Origin: an uncultured Propionibacterium sp.
GTDB taxonomy: Bacteria; Actinomycetota; Actinomycetes; Propionibacteriales; Propionibacteriaceae
Direction: 5' to 3'
NCBI GenBank assembly: GCA_938036835.1
Contig: CALHWB010000040.1
Coordinates: forward strand, 39,068-103,067
Length of the DNA: 64,000 nucleotides
In this document: positions 36,157-44,030 of the stretch, piece by piece
How positions within the stretch are numbered: position 1 is the stretch's first letter
How the letters are laid out: the number at the start of each line of letters is the position of its first letter
Position numbers and translations under genes: made by a program
The notes under the pieces: generated by a model
What the model saw: only the letters and a program-made list of their open reading frames with translations
What the model was told of the DNA's origin: nothing
Database searches by the model: none

Positions 36157-37070
36157 TCGCGAAGTGCCTCCAGCGCCGCAGCCAGATCGGGCGCCGGCTC
36201 GGAGCTGAACACCATATATTCCCCCGAGCCCGGATGGACGAATGCCAATTGCGCGGCATGCAGCCATTGGCGCTGCAAGCCAAGACGCGCCGCCAACACC
36301 GGATCGGCGCCATAGAGCGGGTCGCCCACGCAGGGATGGCCCAGAGCCGACAGATGAACGCGAATCTGGTGGGTGCGGCCCGTTTCAAGGCTGATTTCCA
36401 GCAGGGTTGCCGCCCGCAACACCTCCAAGCTGCGATAGTGGGTGATCGATGCCCGCCCGTCGGCGGTGACGGCGAACTTCCAATCGTGACCCGGATGGCG
36501 TCCGATCGGGGCGTCGATGGTACCCACAAAGGGATCCGGGTGGCCCTGGGCCAAGGCCAGGTAGGTCTTATCGACCTCGCGAAGCCGGAATGCCTGCTTT
36601 AGCCGACTATATGCGGGCTCCGATTTTGCCACCACCATCACACCCGAGGTGCCGACATCCAGCCGCTGGACTATGCCCTGCCGCTCGGCAGCCCCCGAGG
36701 TGGCTATCCTAAACCCGGCCCCGGCCAGATGCGACACCACATCTGGCCCCTGCCAGCCCAGGGAAGGATGGGCTGCCACCCCGGGCGGCTTGTCCACTAC
36801 GACGATGTCGGCATCGTCATGCACGATCCGTACCCCGGCAACCGTCTGCGGCGTCACTCGGGGTTGGCGCACCGGTTCGCTGGTATCGACCTCCAATAGG
36901 TCGCCGGGCGCTACCCGCTGGGCGGCCCGGCTGACGACCTGCCCGCCCAGCGAAACTCCGCCAGCCTCGATCAGGTCGGCGATCCTGGAACGGCTCAGGC
37001 CGGTCATGCGAGCCGCCGCCACATCCACTCGCTCCCCGGCCAGCCCGTCAGGCACCAGCAGCACACTCAT
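36147..37070 (-). CDS. RluA-family 23S rRNA pseudouridine synthase (RluD-like)
   Basis: Isomerises uridine to pseudouridine in 23S rRNA (RluD-type positions are likely but not proved). The 307-aa product has an N-terminal S4 RNA-binding domain (RIADLIEAGGVSLGG), the catalytic aspartate in QRLDVGTSGVMVVAK, and LETGRTHQIRVHLSALGHP. Its ATG at 37070 overlaps the lspA stop (ATGA). The stop codon lies in a perfect tandem duplication of a 10-bp unit (36137-36156), so the present C terminus may be new. The lspA-rluD pair is common in Gram-positives. Confidence 0.93.
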   Translation of the reverse strand: MSVLLVPDGLAGERVDVAAARMTGLSRSRIADLIEAGGVSLGGQVVSRAAQRVAPGDLLEVDTSEPVRQPRVTPQTVAGVRIVHDDADIVVVDKPPGVAAHPSLGWQGPDVVSHLAGAGFRIATSGAAERQGIVQRLDVGTSGVMVVAKSEPAYSRLKQAFRLREVDKTYLALAQGHPDPFVGTIDAPIGRHPGHDWKFAVTADGRASITHYRSLEVLRAATLLEISLETGRTHQIRVHLSALGHPCVGDPLYGADPVLAARLGLQRQWLHAAQLAFVHPGSGEYMVFSSEPAPDLAAALEALRDEC

Positions 37071-37588
37071 CGCCTGCCGCGCCGTTCCGCCCGCACCGTG
37101 CCGATGATCATCAGCCCAGCAGCCCCGGTGATACACATATCGGCCACGTTGAAGATCGCGAACCCGCGCAGCGCAATGAAGTCGACGACATACCCATGGA
37201 ATGGCCCGGGAGCCCGGAACAGGCGATCGGCCAGGTTGCCAGCGACCCCGGCCAGCAGCCAGCCCACCGCAACCGCCACCAGCCACGTCCTTACCCGCGG
37301 CATGACCAACACCGCCACCCCGATCAGCACGGCCCAGGCGAGCAGCGTCAGCGCCACGGTAAACCCCGGCCCCATGCCGAAGGCAGCGCCCGGGTTGTAG
37401 TAGAGCTGCCAGGTCAACAGGTCACCGAACAGCTGAATGGGTTCGCCGCCCACGCGCAACCGGGTTTCAGCTAGGCACTTCGTGAACTGGTCGGCACCCA
37501 GCAAGAGCACCGCCAGCAGCACCATCAGCACCCGCAACCCACGCGGGTCCGGGGACGTGCTCGTGGCGCCGTGGCAGGCGCGCGTCAC
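37067..37588 (-). CDS. lspA: Lipoprotein signal peptidase
   Basis: Cleaves the signal peptide of prolipoproteins in the membrane. The 173-aa product has four transmembrane segments, the DQFTKCLAE motif in the first, NPGAAFGMG, and the two catalytic aspartates in GNLADRLFR and FNVADMCIT. The GTG at 37588 is 2 nt after the stop of the DksA/TraR-type gene; the frame is open to 37627. It overlaps the rluA-family gene by 4 nt. Confidence 0.94.
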   Translation of the reverse strand: MTRACHGATSTSPDPRGLRVLMVLLAVLLLGADQFTKCLAETRLRVGGEPIQLFGDLLTWQLYYNPGAAFGMGPGFTVALTLLAWAVLIGVAVLVMPRVRTWLVAVAVGWLLAGVAGNLADRLFRAPGPFHGYVVDFIALRGFAIFNVADMCITGAAGLMIIGTVRAERRGRR

Positions 37589-37590
37589 AC

Positions 37591-38022
37591 TCAGCGACGT
37601 TCGGCCCGTTGCTTGCACGAGACGCACATCGTCGCGCGTGGGAATACTTCCAGGCGCAGCTTTCCGATCGGTTTTCCGCAGCTCTCACAGGTGCCATAGG
37701 TGCCCGCATCCAGCATGCGCAGCGCCTGCTCGGTCTGGTCGAGCAGAGCACGCTGGTTGTTGTGCAGGGACAGTTCCTGATCTCGCTCGAAATTGGAGGA
37801 GCCGACATCGGCCGGATCTCGGCCAGCGCCGTCGCTGCCCTCGATCATCAATTCCGCCAGTTCCTGCTGGGACTCCGCGATGGCGGCCCGCAGCCGTTCC
37901 CGGTCGGTCTCCAGTTCGGCTCGGACTGCGGCGACCTCGTCCGGAGTCCACGGCTCCTCGCCGTCCAGGACGGGCAGGGTGGGACCCGGGTCGGCGGTAA
38001 CTGCCGATTTCCTGGTTGCCAT
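37591..38022 (-). CDS. DksA/TraR-type zinc-finger protein
   Basis: The 143-aa protein has an N-terminal low-complexity part, a coiled-coil region (about residues 30-105, DEVAAVRAELETDRERL in part, and NNQRALLDQTEQALRML) and a C-terminal C4 zinc finger, CESCGKPIGKLRLEV followed by MCVSCK. This is the TraR/DksA fold that enters the RNA polymerase secondary channel in proteobacteria; actinobacterial members of this locus are less studied. The ATG at 38022 has GGAG about 10 nt upstream. It is the first gene of a dksA-like-lspA-rluA operon. Confidence 0.88.
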   Translation of the reverse strand: MATRKSAVTADPGPTLPVLDGEEPWTPDEVAAVRAELETDRERLRAAIAESQQELAELMIEGSDGAGRDPADVGSSNFERDQELSLHNNQRALLDQTEQALRMLDAGTYGTCESCGKPIGKLRLEVFPRATMCVSCKQRAERR

Positions 38023-38166
38023 ACTGTGTCTCCTACCTGTTTTGCGGGAAGTGTACACCTCAGATTGTGCTGGGCAATCCAACTTTGCGCCCGAAGTGTA
38101 TCGAGTCGGGTAAAAGCACCCGGCGCCCCGCACCGCTGGGCCGGGACGCCGGGTCGCTGATCTGGT

Positions 38167-39357
38167 TCAGTTGAAACTGCGGCGGCTTTCCTCGACGAGC
38201 GCGTCCAAACGTGGGGTGGACACCTGGGGAGCCCCGAGGCCATACATCGCATCCAGATCGAGATGACTGTGAAGATCTATCTTCTCCTGGTTGAGCTGTT
38301 CGATCTGTCCCTGCAGGAAACCAGTCAGCTTGCGACGATAGTCCTCTTCGTAGTCGCGCAGTTGATTGACGCGATCGGCCAGCCGGTCGCGATCGGATTC
38401 CAAGGTGGCAAACAGCTCGGTGCGGCGCTCACGCACCTCGGCCTCCAGCCGATCGGCTTTGCCGCGGGCCTCCCCGAGCATCCGATCTGCATGCTGCCGC
38501 GACTCGGCCTCCAATTTCTCGGCACGCACCTGGGATTCGCGCTCCAACTGCTCGACCCGGCCACGGGCATCCATGGTGACCCGCTCGGCCTGGCCGTTTG
38601 CCTCATCGATCCGGCGCTGGGCCTCGGTACTGGCATCCCGCAATAGGGTTTCTGCCTGCTCGGTAGCCAACTCCACCAACCGGACGACCGCTGGGCTTGC
38701 CTCGGCGCTGGTGGTGACCCGGATCTGCTGCACGCCATCGGTCAGCACACCCATCTGGGCGATGGCCTCGGCCGCACTGGGGTGCTGCCAGCTCTGCTGC
38801 TGGGCACGGCTGCGGGCCTGCTCCGCGTCCTGGCGGGCGGAGGCCAACTCCTGCTGGGTGCGGTTCAACTGACCGCGCAGATCGTCAAGCTGGCGTAGCA
38901 GGTCTTCGTTTTCGGCCTGAAGCTGCTGCCCGCCGGTCTTCGATTTGTTGCCGGAGGCGCGCAACTCGTCGAGTTGCCCCCGCAACTGGCCGGTCTCCCC
39001 AACCAGCCGATCGTTATTCTCCCGCAACTGCCGGTTGGCGGTCTCCAGGGACGACTGGGAACCGCGCAGCCGCCCCAACTCGTCATTGAGCCGCCCGATC
39101 TCTTTCTGGGCACTATCCAGTTTGCCCCGAGTCGAGTTCAATTCGCCGCGCAGCGCCTCGGTCTCTCCGGAATTCCGGGAGCCGTCGCCCTTCGCCTGGT
39201 TTGCGCGTAGCCGGTCTATCTCCTCCAGCAACTGGGCGTAGCTGATTTCCAGCTTATCCATGAAGTTATCGACCGCGCTGGCCCGGTACCCGTCTTCATT
39301 TGGCTTGCGCGCCATCGGGAAGCGGATGCTTTGGACCTCATCGAGGGACAGGGTCAT
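38167..39357 (-). CDS. divIVA: DivIVA/Wag31 polar growth protein
   Basis: Coiled-coil protein that marks poles and septa and organises wall growth in Actinobacteria. The 396-aa product begins with the conserved DivIVA membrane-binding segment (LSLDEVQSIRFPMARK, then YRASAVDNFMDKLE), followed by very long heptad-rich coiled coils from about residue 35 to 360, with a break around residues 175-195. It is longer than mycobacterial Wag31 (about 260). The ATG at 39357 has GGAG 10 nt upstream. It lies after sepF-yggT as usual. Confidence 0.92.
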   Translation of the reverse strand: MTLSLDEVQSIRFPMARKPNEDGYRASAVDNFMDKLEISYAQLLEEIDRLRANQAKGDGSRNSGETEALRGELNSTRGKLDSAQKEIGRLNDELGRLRGSQSSLETANRQLRENNDRLVGETGQLRGQLDELRASGNKSKTGGQQLQAENEDLLRQLDDLRGQLNRTQQELASARQDAEQARSRAQQQSWQHPSAAEAIAQMGVLTDGVQQIRVTTSAEASPAVVRLVELATEQAETLLRDASTEAQRRIDEANGQAERVTMDARGRVEQLERESQVRAEKLEAESRQHADRMLGEARGKADRLEAEVRERRTELFATLESDRDRLADRVNQLRDYEEDYRRKLTGFLQGQIEQLNQEKIDLHSHLDLDAMYGLGAPQVSTPRLDALVEESRRSFN

Positions 39358-39525
39358 CTCGTCACTCCACATCAGCAAGTTCGGTTGGCAGGCGAGCCCA
39401 AAGACCCTCCTGATTCGGTGCCTAGGCCGCCCCTCGGGAGCGGTTTCGACTCGTTCAGGCTACTCCACGCAACCAACGCGTCGCGATCTCTGGAGACTTC
39501 AAGTCCGGTCCAAAACGCGGAAAAA

Positions 39526-39816
39526 TCAGAAGAAAACCGCGCTGATTACCCGTTGCAGTACCAAGATGAGGAGGAAAACAGCCATAAAGGCGAGGTCGAG
39601 ACTCACTCCTCCAAGGTTCAACGGCGGGATCACCCGGCGAAGCAGCTTGATGGGCGGATCGGTCAGCGTATAGATGATCTCGAACAGCGAGGCAAGCAGT
39701 CTCTGGGGACGCCACTGCGGCGCCAGCAATGGCACCCAGCTTACGATCATGCGAGCGATGAGGATATACAAATAGAGTTGCAGCGCCATCAACAAGACCC
39801 AGCCGACACTTTGCAT
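39526..39816 (-). CDS. YggT family membrane protein
   Basis: A 96-aa protein with two transmembrane segments (about residues 5-27 and 72-93) joined by a loop with PIKLLRRVIPPLNLGGVSLD, the YggT hallmark. The function is unclear; it is linked to osmotic tolerance and is regularly found in division loci. It lies 10 nt downstream of sepF, in the standard sepF-yggT-divIVA order. An intergenic 168 nt separates it from divIVA. Confidence 0.93.
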   Translation of the reverse strand: MQSVGWVLLMALQLYLYILIARMIVSWVPLLAPQWRPQRLLASLFEIIYTLTDPPIKLLRRVIPPLNLGGVSLDLAFMAVFLLILVLQRVISAVFF

Positions 39817-39826
39817 TGGCCCACCC

Positions 39827-40354
39827 TCAACTCTGGTTGTAGAAGCCGCCCTTGATCCGTTCCTTGTCTTCGGCGGTCACGTTCACCTTGCTCGGTGACA
39901 GCAGGAACACCTTGCTGGTCACACGCTCTATGGTGCCACGCAACCCAAAGATTAACCCAGCGGCGAAGTCCACCAGCCGCTTGGCGTCGGCGTCCTCCAT
40001 GTCGGACAGGTTCATGATCACCGGTACACCGTCGCGGAAGTGTTCGCCGATCGTGCGAGCCTCGTTGTAGGTGCGCGGATGGACCGTGATGATGCGGCTC
40101 AGGTCGGCTGGCGCCGGTTCCGCCGCCGGCTGTAGATCAACCACATCCATGCGGTGCCGGTCGGATTCGGTTCGGTGCCGGTCGGATTCGATGCGTTCGC
40201 TGCGCCGGATCGGGGTGACGACCGAAGGCTCCGGCGCCTGATTGGGTCGGTAGATGGGTTGGCTGAACTGCTCGACGTCATCGCCGTAGTCTTCATCCCG
40301 CTCGTCCGGAACGATGCCAAGCCAAGCGGCCACGCCTCGAATCGGATTTGCCAT
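39827..40354 (-). CDS. sepF: Cell division protein SepF
   Basis: SepF anchors FtsZ to the membrane. The 175-aa product has an N-terminal amphipathic membrane helix (IRGVAAWLGIVPDE), a charged linker, and a C-terminal SepF domain (HPRTYNEARTIGEHFRDGVPVIMNL in parts, then DFAAGLIFGLRGTIERV and FLLSPSKVNVT). The linker contains a 7-residue tandem repeat, ESDRHRT/ESDRHRM. The ATG at 40354 is preceded by GGAAGGGG. The gene usually follows yggS, which is absent here; instead 103 nt separate it from pgeF. Confidence 0.94.
   Translation of the reverse strand: MANPIRGVAAWLGIVPDERDEDYGDDVEQFSQPIYRPNQAPEPSVVTPIRRSERIESDRHRTESDRHRMDVVDLQPAAEPAPADLSRIITVHPRTYNEARTIGEHFRDGVPVIMNLSDMEDADAKRLVDFAAGLIFGLRGTIERVTSKVFLLSPSKVNVTAEDKERIKGGFYNQS
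40152..40190 (-). repeat. 21-bp tandem repeat in the sepF linker
   Basis: CGGTGCCGGTCGGATTCG at 40152-40169 recurs exactly at 40173-40190, a 21-bp period that encodes two ESDRHR units in the charged linker of SepF. A recent in-frame duplication. Confidence 0.85.
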
Positions 40355-40457
40355 CTCGCCCCTTCCGATAGCTGTCAGCGGCACCCCGCGATGCAAAATA
40401 AGCCTACCCGGCGGCATGCCCCCCGCCAGGAATCCACGTCGGCGACACACCCTCCAA

Positions 40458-41237
40458 TCAGGCCGGATGCGTCGAACGCCAAACCACCGCGGCCTGCCGC
40501 CCGGTATTGGGGCCATCGCCTCGATGGGAATACAGCTCGGGCCTGGTCCGGGTACAGGGATCCAGCCTGGTTACCGCCACCCCGAGGGCAGTCAATTGGT
40601 GGGCGGCCGCAGCACCCAGATCGATCGCGGGGGTACCCCAGGTAGTGGTGGTCGCGCAGCCCGGGATCACCCCGGCAGCCTGGGCCGCCAGTTCGGGGGG
40701 CACCTCATAGCAGGCACCGCAGATGTGCGGACCGATCCAAGCACGCAACCGGGACGCACCGGCAGCCCGCAGCTCGGTCACAACCACGCTTAACAGCCCG
40801 TCCAACAGCCCCACCCGACCGGCATGGGCGGCCGCGACCAACCCGGCAGCCGAGTCTGCGAACAGCACCGGGACGCAGTCGGCCACCCTGATCAAAAGGG
40901 CCGTCGCGGTGGCCGCCGTGATCGCGGCATCCGCCCGCGGCAACGGTTGCTGCCCCGCTATCCGGTCACCCAACCAGGCGTCCCCACGCCAATCACGCCC
41001 ATCGGCATCCGGATGGTAGACCTCGATGCCATGCACCTGATGCAGTCCGACCACCGCCGGGCAGCCGATCACCGCCCGCAGACCAGCCATATTGGCCCGC
41101 AGATTGACCGGTTCGTCCAGATCGCTGCGTCCCAGGTTGAACTCACCCAATGCGCCTGAGGACTGCCCACCGACTCGGTCGGTGAAGGCGACCCCCACAC
41201 CGTTGTTGTCCTGCGGGACGATCAACGCGCTGAACAC
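40458..41237 (-). CDS. pgeF: Peptidoglycan editing factor PgeF (polyphenol oxidase/laccase-domain family)
   Basis: PgeF removes wrongly incorporated amino acids from UDP-MurNAc precursors; relatives were called YfiH or multicopper-like oxidases. The 259-aa product has the metal-binding histidine in GLHQVHG, the cysteine in VADCVPVLFAD, the histidine in AAAHAGRVGLLDG and a C-terminal ELYSHRGDGPNTGRQ. The GTG at 41237 begins 10 nt after the ftsZ stop, so it is co-transcribed with ftsZ. Confidence 0.92.
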   Translation of the reverse strand: MFSALIVPQDNNGVGVAFTDRVGGQSSGALGEFNLGRSDLDEPVNLRANMAGLRAVIGCPAVVGLHQVHGIEVYHPDADGRDWRGDAWLGDRIAGQQPLPRADAAITAATATALLIRVADCVPVLFADSAAGLVAAAHAGRVGLLDGLLSVVVTELRAAGASRLRAWIGPHICGACYEVPPELAAQAAGVIPGCATTTTWGTPAIDLGAAAAHQLTALGVAVTRLDPCTRTRPELYSHRGDGPNTGRQAAVVWRSTHPA

Positions 41238-41247
41238 GTCGCCACAC

Positions 41248-42480
41248 TCACTTCATGAAGTCCGGCACATCCAGATCGTCATCCTCGTCATCGACCGCTG
41301 CCGGCAACGGATTGGCCCTGGTGTCTTCGTCGATGGGCACCGATGGTCGCGCACTGCCGGCGAAGCGCTGATGCGTCTGTACCGAGCGAAGCTCCGGCCG
41401 GGGCTCAGGGCGCGGCTCCGGCCGGGATTTCGGGCGCGGCTCCGGCCGGGGTTCGGGACGCAGGTCGGCCCTGGCCTCGCGGATCTGACCGATGCCATGG
41501 GCCATGGCCGAGCGCGGTGGCCGTTGGGCGGGCACGGTGTCGAAACCGGCCGCGATCACCGTCACGCGCACCTCATCGCCCAAGGCATCGTCGATGACGG
41601 TGCCGAAGATGATGTTGGCCTCCTCGTGGGCCGCCGCTTCAATCAGATTCGCGGCCTCACTCACCTCAAACAGGCCAAGATCGGAGCCACCCGCGATCGA
41701 CAGCAAGACACCCCGCGCCCCATCGATACTGGCCTCCAGCAGCGGGCTGCTGATCGCCTGCTCGGCGGCCTGCTTGGCCCGGTCGTCGCCGCGGGCTGAG
41801 CCGATACCCATCAAAGCCGATCCGGCGTTGCTCATCACGGACTTCACGTCGGCGAAGTCCAGATTGATCAACCCGGGCGTGGTGATCAGGTCGGTGATCC
41901 CGGAAACGCCTTGCATCAGCACCTGATCAGCCTGTTTGAAGGCATCCAGGATGGCGACCCGGTGATCGGTCATCTCGAGCAGCTTGTCGTTGGGAATCAC
42001 GATCAGGGTGTCGACCTCATCGGCCAGTGCCTGGATACCGGAATCGGCCTGGTTCGCTCGTTTGCGGCCCTCGAAGGTGAACGGCCGGGTGACCACGCCG
42101 ATGGTCAACGCCCCCAGCGAACGGGCGATCTTGGCCACCACCGGGGCACCGCCCGTGCCAGTGCCACCACCCTCGCCGGCGGTGACGAAGACCATATCGG
42201 AGCCCTCCAGGACCTCCTCGATCTGTTCGGCATGATCCTCAGCGGCCTGGCGGCCCTTCTCCGGATCGGCCCCGGCGCCCAGCCCACGGGTCAGTTCACG
42301 GCCGATATCAAGCTTCACATCGGCGTCACTCATCAGCAGCGCCTGAGCATCGGTATTAATGGCGATGAATTCGACGCCTTTCAGCCCGGACTCGATCATC
42401 CGGTTGACCGCGTTGACACCGCCACCGCCGACACCCACGACCTTGATGACTGCCAAGTAGTTCTGCGATGCAGTGGCCAC
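41248..42480 (-). CDS. ftsZ: Cell division protein FtsZ
   Basis: Tubulin-like GTPase that forms the Z ring. The 410-aa product has the GTP-binding KVVGVGGGGVNAVNRM, NTDAQAL, the tubulin signature AGEGGGTGTGGAPVVA and T7 loop NLDFADVKSVM. After the GTPase core (about residue 318) comes an unusual linker with repeated PEPRP units (DNA repeats at 41388-41466), then an acidic C-terminal peptide DDDLDVPDFMK that binds SepF/FtsW. The GTG at 42480 has GAGGCGG upstream. An 839-bp non-coding spacer separates it from ftsQ. Confidence 0.97.
   Translation of the reverse strand: MATASQNYLAVIKVVGVGGGGVNAVNRMIESGLKGVEFIAINTDAQALLMSDADVKLDIGRELTRGLGAGADPEKGRQAAEDHAEQIEEVLEGSDMVFVTAGEGGGTGTGGAPVVAKIARSLGALTIGVVTRPFTFEGRKRANQADSGIQALADEVDTLIVIPNDKLLEMTDHRVAILDAFKQADQVLMQGVSGITDLITTPGLINLDFADVKSVMSNAGSALMGIGSARGDDRAKQAAEQAISSPLLEASIDGARGVLLSIAGGSDLGLFEVSEAANLIEAAAHEEANIIFGTVIDDALGDEVRVTVIAAGFDTVPAQRPPRSAMAHGIGQIREARADLRPEPRPEPRPKSRPEPRPEPRPELRSVQTHQRFAGSARPSVPIDEDTRANPLPAAVDDEDDDLDVPDFMK
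41388..41466 (-). repeat. PEPRP-coding repeats in the ftsZ linker
   Basis: A short GC-rich unit reading CGGCTCCGGCCGG on the + strand recurs with small changes through this stretch and encodes PEPRP/PKSRP steps in the FtsZ linker. It keeps the frame and lies between the GTPase core and the C-terminal peptide. Confidence 0.8.
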
Positions 42481-43319
42481 CAGTCCGCCTCATTCCTTCA
42501 CCACCAGGTGGGTCCCAATGGATCGATCGTCATTTCCGAAGTCCGCTATTCCCCGGGTTTCCCCCATTGTGCCTGTTGTATGACGGGTGGACCGGTCAGC
42601 GACCCGCCCCGGGCGCGTCGCCACAACACACCCATGCGTTGCCATGCACCCCCGACAGGGTATGTGAGGTAGATTGCGCGTGTCCAAGAAGAATCGTTAT
42701 CTTGTGCAGAGCCTCAAGTAGAGGTCGAGGTTTTGCGATCCACAATGCCGCCGAAATGACCCTGGGTACGATCCGGTCTTACCTCGGCCCAGCCCATGGT
42801 GGCAGCCGCCAATCACACCTACGACCAATTGCGGGGGTGGCGAAATGACCGGTTCGGCCATTGCTGCCCGGGCGCGCCTCCGGCTAAGGTACCACTCCGG
42901 TGGAAATCGGTACCGCTCCGGCCCGGCGCCCAACGCCGCGCGCAGGTTTCGGGCCCACGACGATACCCTCCGGCGGCGGATCGCCGAACCGGTACGCGGT
43001 CTGCCGTGACGCCCGCTCACGCATCCTTACCCACCCGACCGCATCCGACCCCGGGCCACCACCGTCAGCGAACAGCCAACCGGCACGGCACGAATACCGG
43101 ACCCAAATGGCGTATTCTCCACCGCTCGTTGTATCCCTGCGATGGGTGACAGCCCCGCGGATCCGGGACGATGACCGCAATATCGTGTTTTCCCGGCCGC
43201 CGGCCTCCGCACCAGACAACGCCGGCAGTATGAATTCAAAGCAGGCGGTGGCAAACTCCACCCGCACTCCAAGCGAAATGAGCAGCATTCGCCCCATGTC
43301 TCATTGAGCAGGGCGCTGT
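42481..43319. other. 839-bp spacer between ftsQ and ftsZ
   Basis: No recognisable gene. Frames exist on both strands (for example 42884-43297 minus, 137 codons) but none shows family motifs, a good ribosome-binding site or a plausible composition. The ftsZ-proximal 200 nt is AT-richer than its surroundings and carries a CCTC...GAGG motif (42712-42730) on the minus strand, probably part of the ftsZ promoter. A short near-repeat GGTACC(A/G)CTCCGG occurs at 42888 and 42910. Confidence 0.65.
42712..42730 (-). promoter_or_regulatory. CCTC-GAGG motif upstream of ftsZ
   Basis: CCTCGACCTCTACTTGAGG on the minus strand lies about 232 nt upstream of the ftsZ start. It is an imperfect inverted repeat and resembles a leader motif I recall near ftsZ in other actinobacteria; the binding factor is not known. 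The surrounding sequence is the AT-richest of the spacer, as expected for a promoter. Confidence 0.35.
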
Positions 43320-44030
43320 TCAACGGATCGCCGGCCGACCGGGCACCGAAACATCGATCACGGTACCGGTCATCTTGAGCAGGGTAGGCAGCAGCGCTGC
43401 CTTCTCCGCGGACTGCTCCGCATTCCCCCAGACGATCTGGCGGCCATCGACGAGATAGATGACCAAATGATCGATGCTGGTGGCCTCGACCCGGTCGACC
43501 TGGACGGCCAGGTCGGGATCCAGCGCCAATATCATGGTGGCCACATCCCGCAGCAGTCGCCGATCGTCGCTGGCGGTGATTGCCACCACTCCCGGTACTC
43601 GCTCGGCGCTGTGATAAAACAATCGGCCCTCGGCATCCACCCACTGATACCGGCCATCCACGAATCGCTGATAGACCAGTTGCCGCTCGGTGACCTCAAT
43701 GACCAGCCTGTCCGGCCAGTTACGATGCAGTTCCACCCCGGCCACTGCGGGCAAACCCTGCACCCGGGCTCGGATCGCCGCGCCGTCGAGCCGGGCCAGC
43801 GGGACATCGATCGGCACCTGCGCGGCCTGGAGAACCTCATCCGTACTGGTCAGTTGGTTCCCGGTGACCGCCACCGATTGCACACGTAGCAGCGGTGAAA
43901 ACCACACCAACCAACCCAGCACGATCAGGGCTACCAGGCCACCGACCGCCAGCAGCCCGCGACGCCAAAGGTTTCGCCGCCGGGTCTGGCTGCGCAGATC
44001 CAGGCGCTGGTCTAGGTCGCTGGCGTTCAT
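43320..44030 (-). CDS. ftsQ: Cell division protein FtsQ
   Basis: Bitopic divisome protein linking FtsB/FtsL to the septum. The 236-aa product has a short cytosolic N terminus, one transmembrane segment (about residues 26-48), a POTRA domain starting LLRVQSVAVTGNQLTS and a beta domain with RLVIEVTERQLVYQRF. Its ATG overlaps the murC stop (ATGA). It ends at the long spacer before ftsZ. Confidence 0.92.
   Translation of the reverse strand: MNASDLDQRLDLRSQTRRRNLWRRGLLAVGGLVALIVLGWLVWFSPLLRVQSVAVTGNQLTSTDEVLQAAQVPIDVPLARLDGAAIRARVQGLPAVAGVELHRNWPDRLVIEVTERQLVYQRFVDGRYQWVDAEGRLFYHSAERVPGVVAITASDDRRLLRDVATMILALDPDLAVQVDRVEATSIDHLVIYLVDGRQIVWGNAEQSAEKAALLPTLLKMTGTVIDVSVPGRPAIR

Noticed and set aside
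35454..36602. A 382-codon + strand gene opposite pyk and the rluA-family gene
   Set aside because: It lies entirely opposite two well-supported genes and its product has no recognisable features.
42884..43297. A 137-codon gene on the minus strand in the ftsQ-ftsZ spacer
   Set aside because: No family motif, no good ribosome-binding site, and an amino-acid make-up rich in Arg, Gly and Pro like out-of-frame GC-rich DNA.
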